Source: Zygnema cylindricum (Eukaryota; Streptophyta; Zygnematophyceae; Zygnematales; Zygnemataceae). From it: a stretch of DNA of 55,000 nt. Below, piece after piece: positions 48,322 through 55,000 of the stretch (position 1 is the stretch's first letter; each line of letters starts with the position of its first letter). Both the position numbers and the translations under genes were made by a program. The notes below the pieces were generated by a model, which did not search any database, was not told the DNA's origin, and was given only the letters and a program-made list of their open reading frames with translations. The stretch is from positions 117,250 through 172,249 of the forward strand of contig JBBHKE010000822.1 in assembly GCA_037447655.1 (NCBI GenBank). Direction: 5' to 3'.

Positions 48322-51300
48322 ATGGCCGCTGTATGTGACGACGAATGGGACGATCCTGAGATTCTTCAAGCTCTTGATCAAGCTGAATCGGAGGGAATCC
48401 GACGGCTCTCCCAAGGGGATGAATTTCAATCTCAATCTCAAGCCAATACTCAAACCAGTAACAAGAATGAAGGGAGGCAACCTCCATTTATCTCCCGGAT
48501 AAGTGTTTCACATGGTTCGGACACTTCACATAGGAATGGATTTCACAACGGTTTTGACAAAACTGATTCAAGTTCTATGTTACATACAAGTAGCGTAAAG
48601 AAGAGGCCATGGGAAGAGGAGGTGGAGGGAGAATATTTAGCGGCACTACGAGGAAGTAATTCTCAAAACTTTCAAAGTGGAAATATGAAAGGACAAGGAA
48701 AAAATTCTTCCGTATCCGGTCGACAAACAAACGGAACTCCTGTTGACAATTTTGCTAAAAGACACCAAAATGAAAACACTAACTTTTCTCAAACAAGTTC
48801 ATATAAATGGAGTGAAGGGGGAGGAGTGAGAGATTTGGGGGATTCAGGACCACCGCCCGATAAAAACTGCCGGTGTGGAGGAGGCATTTGTAGGGTTCTC
48901 ACGGCTTCTACGGAGAAAAACCGAGGGAGACTATTTTATCGGTGTCCACTCTCTCAGGTTATTCTCTTGGAGGGCTATATTAAACCTCACCATACGTTGA
49001 TGGATTATCTGCCGATTTTGGTTTTGTTTTTATATGTATTTTTCATTTTTGTGTAGTCTGTTTTCATGAATTTCAGCAATTGAATACAATTCACATGTTC
49101 TCATGGTTTGATTGTCATTATGAAACTGACTTTAAAAGTTTGTCTCAATAGTGTCTTTGTTTGTATATCAGGTGGTTATGCTCAATAATTAGGAGCAATG
49201 TCATTGGCCAATCATGAAGTCGAGCGAATAAAAAACACAGACTCTTACATTCTGTGTATGGAATGTTTATAATATTGATTTTAGCCGAGGCAATGCACAA
49301 CTTACGTTTTCCGGTGTCAATCAAAATGTTATTCTGGAGATTTTTGTTATGTGAATAATGGTTCTATGTTGTATTTTTTTTCTTAACCGTTCTATGCGTA
49401 CATGCGGTTGACCTTGATTAAAATTTTCCGGTGCATTGCAACTTTAATATCCGTATCGAAGTTCTTTATTGAGCATTGTCTAAAATTGGAAAGTAAACCG
49501 GCTATAAATGAGACTCTCATGCATGTAACGACAGCAAGTGCATGACATGTATTCAACAATCAGCTATAGCTGTGATTTTTCTCCTTGTTTTCTTCACAGT
49601 ATCTGCATAATATCTCACGAGTTTATGAAAGTTGGAAGGTTCAATTTCTATTCGAAGACAATCTTGGCAGGACAAATAGAGGGAGTTTATGATGCTTTAT
49701 TCAAAGGAACTAATCTCTGTTGCTTTTAATCAATCACCTCATTGGTTTTTGTGACTGTTAAAAAAAAATAAAAAATTGCAGCTTCTTCTTGATAAACAGG
49801 TTTAAGCTACAGGAAGAGAGGATTAGGAAACACGTTGTTAATTTTACGTTTTATGCGCATCTACGTTTTGCAGGAAGAAGGACAATGCCCTTTTTTTGAA
49901 TGGTGTGACGAATCATCGACTTTGGGATCAGAAGAACAGCAACTTGCTTGCGAATGTGGGGCTGGAATGTGCTCCGTTGTGACAGCAAAAACTGAGAAAA
50001 ATAATGGCCGGAAATTTTTTCGATGTCCCCTACCCAGAGTGAGTGACGGTTTCTTCTCGCACAATGTTTCTTCATTCTCATGATAAACAGAAGCTACCAG
50101 CTGTTAACGTTTTAGCGTATTTTTTTCAGATATTTGACTACCGTGTGAATCGCTTTTAGCGTTCAAAAATATACAGCGCGAGGATTAATTTGGTGTTGTT
50201 AATTCCGAGCGATGTGGACGATGTTCAACTGCTTACGATATTAGCGTGATGAGAAAAAACAATTAGTATTATTGAGGCATTTGATGTTCAAGGACCCAAA
50301 AAAAAGTAGCACCGAAGTAGTGTTATTAACGCTATTAAGGATTCATTGTGTAGTTTAGTATGGCAGAAATCCTTAATTGGCATAGGAATCGTTCTTTTGA
50401 CACTTAGCTCTCTCTTTTTTGGTTTTGACTTTTTCTGTACAGGAAACGTCTTGCCAATTTTTTAAGTGGTGTGACGAAGTTGGGCAAAGTCCGGCCAAAA
50501 AGAATGACAATTTCTCTGGAGGTCGGACGTCTTTCAGTGGAGGATATTCTTCAAGTGGGACTGGGGAAAATGGAGGTGGTAGTGGGGGTCTTTCTGGTAC
50601 GTGTTTCAATTGCGGTGAAGAAGGTCACTGGTCAAAAGATTGTCCTAGCAAAGGAACCTATGGAGGCAACTCTTCTTCTAAGGGAAACTACGGAGGTAAC
50701 TCTACTGGTGGAATGTATGATGGTAAAAGTGGCGGTAGTAATGGTAGTGGGTCTTGTTTCACTTGTGGTCAGGATGGTCATTGGGCGAAAGATTGTCCCT
50801 CTAAAGCCTCTAGTGGTTATGGGAATTACGGTAAAGGAGGAGGAGAAGGTTTTACTAGTGGTAGTGGTGGTAGTGGTTCTTGTTTCACATGTGGTTCAGA
50901 TGGACATTGGTCCAAAGATTGCCCATCGAAAGGCTCCGGAAGTTACGGGTCAGGATCAGGAAGCAAGGGAGACGGAGGTAGTCGTGGGGGTTGTTTCACG
51001 TGTGGTTCAGATGGACATTGGTCGAAAGATTGCCCTTCAAAAGGGTCTGGAGGTTATGGAGGATATGGAGGTTACGGAGGCAGTGGAAGTAATGGAGGTA
51101 ATGGAGGTTATGGATCGCAATCCGGAGGTCCTTTTCAAGGCAATTATGGAAACAGAGGAGGAACTGGCGGTGGTAATGGAAACTGGAAGAGCTCAAGTGA
51201 TGGCGGTCGTGGAGGTTGGAGAAACGATCGAGGAGGAGGAGGAGGTGGGCAAGAGATGGGAGGTGGGGGCGGGTCGTGTTATAAGTGTGGGGATCCGGGC

Positions 51301-51327
51301 CATTGGTCCAACGCTTGTCCAAACTAA
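48322..51327 (+). CDS. GRF- and CCHC-type zinc-finger protein, three exons, 561 aa
   Basis: Exons are 48,322-48,957, 49,874-50,038 and 50,443-51,327; both junctions are phase 0. The start is acidic and helical (DDEWDDPEILQALDQAE). Each intron interrupts a GRF zinc finger at the same place. GRF1 is CRCGGGICRVLTASTEKNRG then RLFYRCPLSQ|, completed in exon 2 by CPFFEWCDE. GRF2 is CECGAGMCSVVTAKTEKNNG then RKFFRCPLPR|, completed by CQFFKWCDE. Five CCHC knuckles follow in a Gly-rich region, such as CFNCGEEGHWSKDC, CFTCGSDGHWSKDC (twice) and CYKCGDPGHWSNAC. The same GRF plus CCHC set occurs at the C-terminus of plant topoisomerase 3-alpha and in small stand-alone proteins (established). No topoisomerase domain is present, so this is a stand-alone single-stranded nucleic-acid binder (inference). 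Intron 2 contains a MITE. Confidence 0.88.
50139..50352. mobile_element. Diverged TA-ended MITE in intron 2 of the GRF/CCHC gene
   Basis: The left end TACCGTGTGAATCGCTTTTA and right end ATTAAGGATTCATTGTGTA are imperfect inverted repeats of the window's TACACCG family; AGCGTT versus AACGCT continues the pairing. It occupies about half of the intron. Confidence 0.65.
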
Positions 51328-52896
51328 GTACAAGTTGGCGGTAGTGGTGACAAATGGGCTCAACCTCTGAGCGACTTTAGAGGATGTGTATATGGAACTA
51401 TGCAGATGTCTGTTACACGGTTGTTGTGACAGACATCTTTACAGATGGCTGTTGTTAAAGATTGCTGCTACAGATGACTGTCAGCTAAAGATGTTGCCAT
51501 GACTGTCAGTTACAGATGTACAAATGCCCGTCGGTTACAGATGTACAAATGCCCGTCGGTTACAGATGTTACCGTTTGTTACTGCAGCGGAATCTAGCAA
51601 AGTTACTCTGTGGTCCCTTCTTTACTTTTGTAGCTGTGCACCTAACAAAGGTGTGTAGAGGAGACTCAGACACCGGCATTTTCAATCAACATAGTATCTT
51701 GGACATTTTAGATGCATTTAGTTGCATTCATAACATTTGTACATTTTGCATGAATCATGATGTTTTGAGCGCTTCCATCAAGAGCTTTCTTTTGGCGATG
51801 TCGAGTTCGCTTGGTTGAGATTTATTCCTTGTCCTTGCAGTAAAGGAAATATCTCCATTCCATACTTTTTTTTTTTAACTACTAAGTTAGTAACAACATG
51901 ATAGGGCCTCGTTTATCGTTTACAATTGAATCAATCCGTGGCTAAGTTCTATTGAATCATAATTGAGGATTGCTATCCTCATATAGTTCATAATTTACAT
52001 ACAGTTAATAATTACAAGTTCTTTCTCACGAACATGAGAGTAACACTCGATGGTCCAAGACTATCGATAAGAATATCTGGAGGATATGTCATTTAGATGG
52101 TGATCCGTGTTACTCTATGTTGTTGAAAGTACAAATGGATCAGTAAAACATTTGTTAGCAGATGACGTTCATTGCAATGTGTTGGTAAACAGTTGCAAAG
52201 TATTTGGACTGCAAAACTTTAGTAGTCTTAAACTCTTTGCATTCTTTTGGAAACTATGTTGTTTGTCATAAATTATTTTACCTTGGGTATTCTACTGTCC
52301 TTCTCAAGTTTCTCTTTGACAGGTATTTAAAAAAATGTACATAAAAGTTTTGTCGTGGAGACTCTTGTAGCCAGAATAATTAGATCGTTGCAATGCTTGC
52401 ACTGATCGTATCTACACATTAGTAATCTTATCCTCAAAAGCCAGCTCAAATTTAACAGTCTTGAGTGCAACTCTCGGCCCTTCTTATGCTTGATAATTTA
52501 CAATGTCTATAGAGTTTATAGTGAACCAACTCTTAACTGACTTGACGTACTTTCCAGTCAATACAATGCAGGAAAAATCATGTAATATGAGACAAACAAT
52601 TGCACACAGAACGGGAATTTCTTCAACATCGCTAAACTTAATAAAGAGGTAACACTGCTCATGAGAGAACAATACAACATACTACATTTACACATGTAAA
52701 CTAGTACAATGCTTGCAAAATTTTGTTCACTTCGAAAAAATTACGGAACAGCATTAGACATGTTACAAAAAACAACTGAATGAAACAGAGCCAACAACCA
52801 GCTCCACCTCCTGTATGCTTTAAACTCAATTGCATAAAAAAAAAAAAAGACGGAACGGGGAAAAAACACGACACAAAAAAACAGTACTGAACAAAA
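51328..52896. other. Convergent intergenic region, including GRF gene 3' UTR
   Basis: Begins with ACAGATG-rich DNA and a 25-bp duplication (51,510-51,565), then AT-rich sequence. It separates the plus-strand GRF/CCHC gene from the minus-strand methyltransferase. No further gene seen. Confidence 0.55.
51510..51565. repeat. 25-bp tandem repeat in the probable 3' UTR
   Basis: TTACAGATGTACAAATGCCC-GTCGG occurs twice and is followed by a third partial copy (TTACAGATGTTACC). Looser ACAGATG/GTCAG words extend back to 51,400. Confidence 0.9.
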
Positions 52897-53510
52897 TTAG
52901 TCAGGAACGCCTCCCGTGGCCTTTAAAGTCATGGCATAGATGACGACTCGTTTGCTCTCATACTCGGGATGGAGATTTTCACAACAGATTCTCCCCACAT
53001 AGAAACTCTCCAGAGCTGCAGTAAGGAAAGCCTCCAAGACAGTATCTGGGGAGATGAAGATTCATATGTAAGACTTTCGCCATTTCTAGAGATTTGTATT
53101 TAAGGTTTTTAGTCATTTCTGAAGATTTGTAGATAAATATTTAGTCTGGTTTAGTTTTCTGTATTGGTTTTAGACATTTCTGACCTTTACCTTCCTGGTC
53201 ATAAAGCAGAAGAAAGGACAAAATAAAAACTGAAGGGAAAAATGGCAATTTCAATGGGAACAGCATATTGAACCATATTGGGAGGAGGAGAGGAGGGAGA
53301 GAGGGAGGAGGAGAGAGTGGAGGGGGACTAGGAGGAGGAGATGGTGGGGCAGAGGAGAGGGAAGGGTAGAGAGTGAGAGAGCAATAAATATTATACCGTT
53401 GCGAAGCTCAGCAGCGAGAAAAGTAACGGTATTTGGTCCGCTGAGAGTGAGGAGAGAGGAGAGGAGGAGATGAACGACTTCCTCGTCAAAAACTACATCC
53501 GATGCAATAA
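52897..53510 (-). CDS. METTL21-like protein methyltransferase, last two exons (partial)
   Basis: Exons are 53,510-53,397 and 53,045-52,897, joined in phase across GC AAC G|GTATAA ... CCCCAG|AT. The first reads VIASDVVFDEEVVHLLLSSL, then LTLSGPNTVTFLAAELRN. The second reads DTVLEAFLTAALESFYVGR, then CENLHPEYESKRVVIYAMT, ending at TAA. In this family the (A/S)DVVY strand follows the SAM-binding Rossmann core, and plant members continue with an ELRNDA..EYFL helix (recalled family pattern). The family methylates lysines of chaperones and translation factors (established for animal members). The SAM-binding GxGxG exon is not in the visible region, so the 5' part lies in a long intron or beyond the window edge. 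The usual Tyr of DVVY is Phe here. Confidence 0.72.
53277..53375. repeat. Polypurine (GGA/GAG) tract in the methyltransferase intron
   Basis: GGAGGAGGAGAGGAGG-type purines on the plus strand, interrupted only by short TGG and GACTAGG words. On the gene's sense strand it is a pyrimidine tract in the last intron. Confidence 0.85.
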
Positions 53511-55000
53511 CTGCAAGAGGAAAACACAGATACATATATTATCTATATAAAAAATACTTTTCATTTTTTGCGATTTGAGATGGCTATATCTGTTTAAGTA
53601 AAGTAGAGATGGGCAAAAAAACAAACAAACAAAGAAAGAAAAAAAGGGAAATTGAAACAAAACAAAAGAAGGGACTATGTTGTCAGATAATTTGAAATCG
53701 GATTTAATTTTTTAATATAAGAAGGTAACTTCGTTAAAAACTATTTTATATGTAAAACCACTAACCTCGAAGAACAAAATCTTATGAGGAAAGAACGCAC
53801 AAATTAATGTTGTATATGAGCAAAAAAAAAAAAACAACTTTACGTTTTTTGATATTACCAGCAGTATAAAAACTCGGAAAAACATCGATTGTAATCAAAG
53901 CCATGGAAGATTCTAAAAGTGGTCAAATCCTAAAGAAGCGTAATAATATATATTATTATCATTTATATTATATATATAATATTTTAAAGGTGACTTGTAT
54001 TTTGAAGTGTTTGGATTGCAAGAAGAAATAGTAATTATCTTTGAAGAAATTTTAATAGTTAAAGTTCCGTAATTTGACGATTTTGAATATAAAAAGAAGT
54101 ATTTTCCAAAAAAAAGTTAAAATCTGTAGAAAAAAAAAAACCCTATCGCGGCTTTGAACTTCTATTGTTTCTGAAACTTTTTTTTTTTTTTTTCTTTGAG
54201 AGAGCGTCATTCAGATAGGAATCTTTTGAAAAAAAAATGAAAAAAAGAAAGAAAAAAAAAATTAAGAAAATGGAAGCGTAGAGACAGTGGAAAAAAAGTC
54301 TTTTCATATTTTGATTTTTTCGATTGCATTTGATTATATTTTAAAATAAAAGAACTCGCAATTTAAAAGTAGGGAAATGGGAAAAACTAAAAAGTAATCT
54401 GTTACAAGAATACGGTGAATTATACTGTGTATTATTAATTTTTTTATAAAGGAAGGGGGGGGGAAGGGAGGGAATGTCGAGTACTGAAGAAAAAGACGAA
54501 AAAAATGGCAAAAAAAAACATGCAACAGACAAAGGTTTTTAAAAAAGTTCAAAAAAGTTTTTAAAAAGTTCTAAAAAGTTCTAAAAAGTTCAAAACGAAA
54601 CGTATTTGTTCTCGAATCGTCCAAAACAAATGTAAAACCAAAAATAAACAAAAAAAATATGCTCATAACCTGTGAGGTCCCATTAACAATTCCAGAAATA
54701 TATTTGCTTTTCCTTTATTTCTTTCTTTTCTTCAAAGTAGATACTTACACCTTTATGAAGAATCTATTCCGTTCACAACCAAAAGTACTTTTAAAAATTA
54801 CAAACTTCCAAAATCAATACAAAACAAAAACTAAAACTTTCAACTTCACAAAAGACGATAAACACTGAAATGAACAAAAAAAAAAAACACCTTCCCAAAA
54901 ATAGAGCTCACATCGTTAAAAAAAACAAAAAAAGGGTTGGCAAAAAAAAGGTTGGTAAATAAGGTTGGCAAAAAAAAAAGGTATATTTACCAAAATCTGG
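53511..55000. other. AT-rich sequence, no exon identified
   Basis: Probably intron of the methyltransferase gene or intergenic DNA. It contains many A and T runs, a TTTAAAAAGTT-type repeat near 54,535-54,595, and a G run at 54,455-54,475. I found no frame with the SAM-binding motif. Confidence 0.5.

Noticed and set aside
50471-51370. 299-codon plus-strand frame overlapping the GRF/CCHC exon
   Set aside because: It is an out-of-frame shadow of the Gly-rich repeat; the other frame has the CCHC knuckles.
53872-53930. Possible first exon MALITIDVFPSFYTAG of the methyltransferase (minus)
   Set aside because: It ends in a good donor-like site, but no SAM-binding exon lies between it and 53,510, so the link cannot be supported.

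Overview
The window is nuclear DNA of a green-lineage eukaryote (streptophyte). Genes are split by GT-AG introns, and several products are plant-type: an AGD14-like ArfGAP, an R2R3-MYB, Elongin C, and a GRF plus CCHC zinc-finger protein. Gene density is low, intergenic DNA is AT-rich, and there are many small DNA transposons, LINE remnants and long purine/pyrimidine tracts. An early-diverging land plant or a charophyte alga would fit, but I cannot name the species.

Layout. 0.5-2.4 kb: decayed non-LTR retrotransposon, minus strand. 3.6-5.2 kb: unrecognised multi-exon gene, minus. 6.18-6.96 kb: 761-bp hAT-like element with a perfect 8-bp target duplication. 7.15-8.3 kb: 3' end of an unrecognised Gln/Pro/Ser-rich gene, plus. 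9.07-12.2 kb: small hAT-like element and a second LINE remnant. 14.1-15.7 kb: complete three-exon Elongin C gene, minus. 18.9 kb: interstitial telomere-like tract. 19.35-20.6 kb: composite transposon. 20.7-21.4 kb: three-exon R2R3-MYB, minus. 22-30 kb: gene-poor, with a family of TA-ended inverted-repeat elements. 30.7-32.5 kb: 593-codon ORF with an N-terminal MYB half-repeat, plus. 35.5-45.0 kb: 13-exon AGD14-like ArfGAP gene, minus, 938 aa, reconstructed with all phases consistent. 47.1-48.0 kb: hAT-like element with 8-bp target duplication. 48.3-51.3 kb: three-exon GRF/CCHC gene, plus. 52.9-53.5 kb: last two exons of a METTL21-like methyltransferase, minus, convergent with the GRF gene.

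The genes do not form one pathway. They are a vesicle-traffic regulator (ArfGAP), a ubiquitin-ligase/transcription adaptor (Elongin C), one or two transcription factors, a nucleic-acid-binding zinc protein and a protein methyltransferase. The most unusual signals are structural: an intronic tandem array that multiplies the donor splice site of ArfGAP exon 8; an inverted-repeat element whose interior was replaced by a hAT copy together with one target duplication and about 93 bp of that copy's flank; MYB-like segments scattered over three frames at 30.7-31.3 kb; and a family of TA-ended elements, two copies of which lie inside gene introns.
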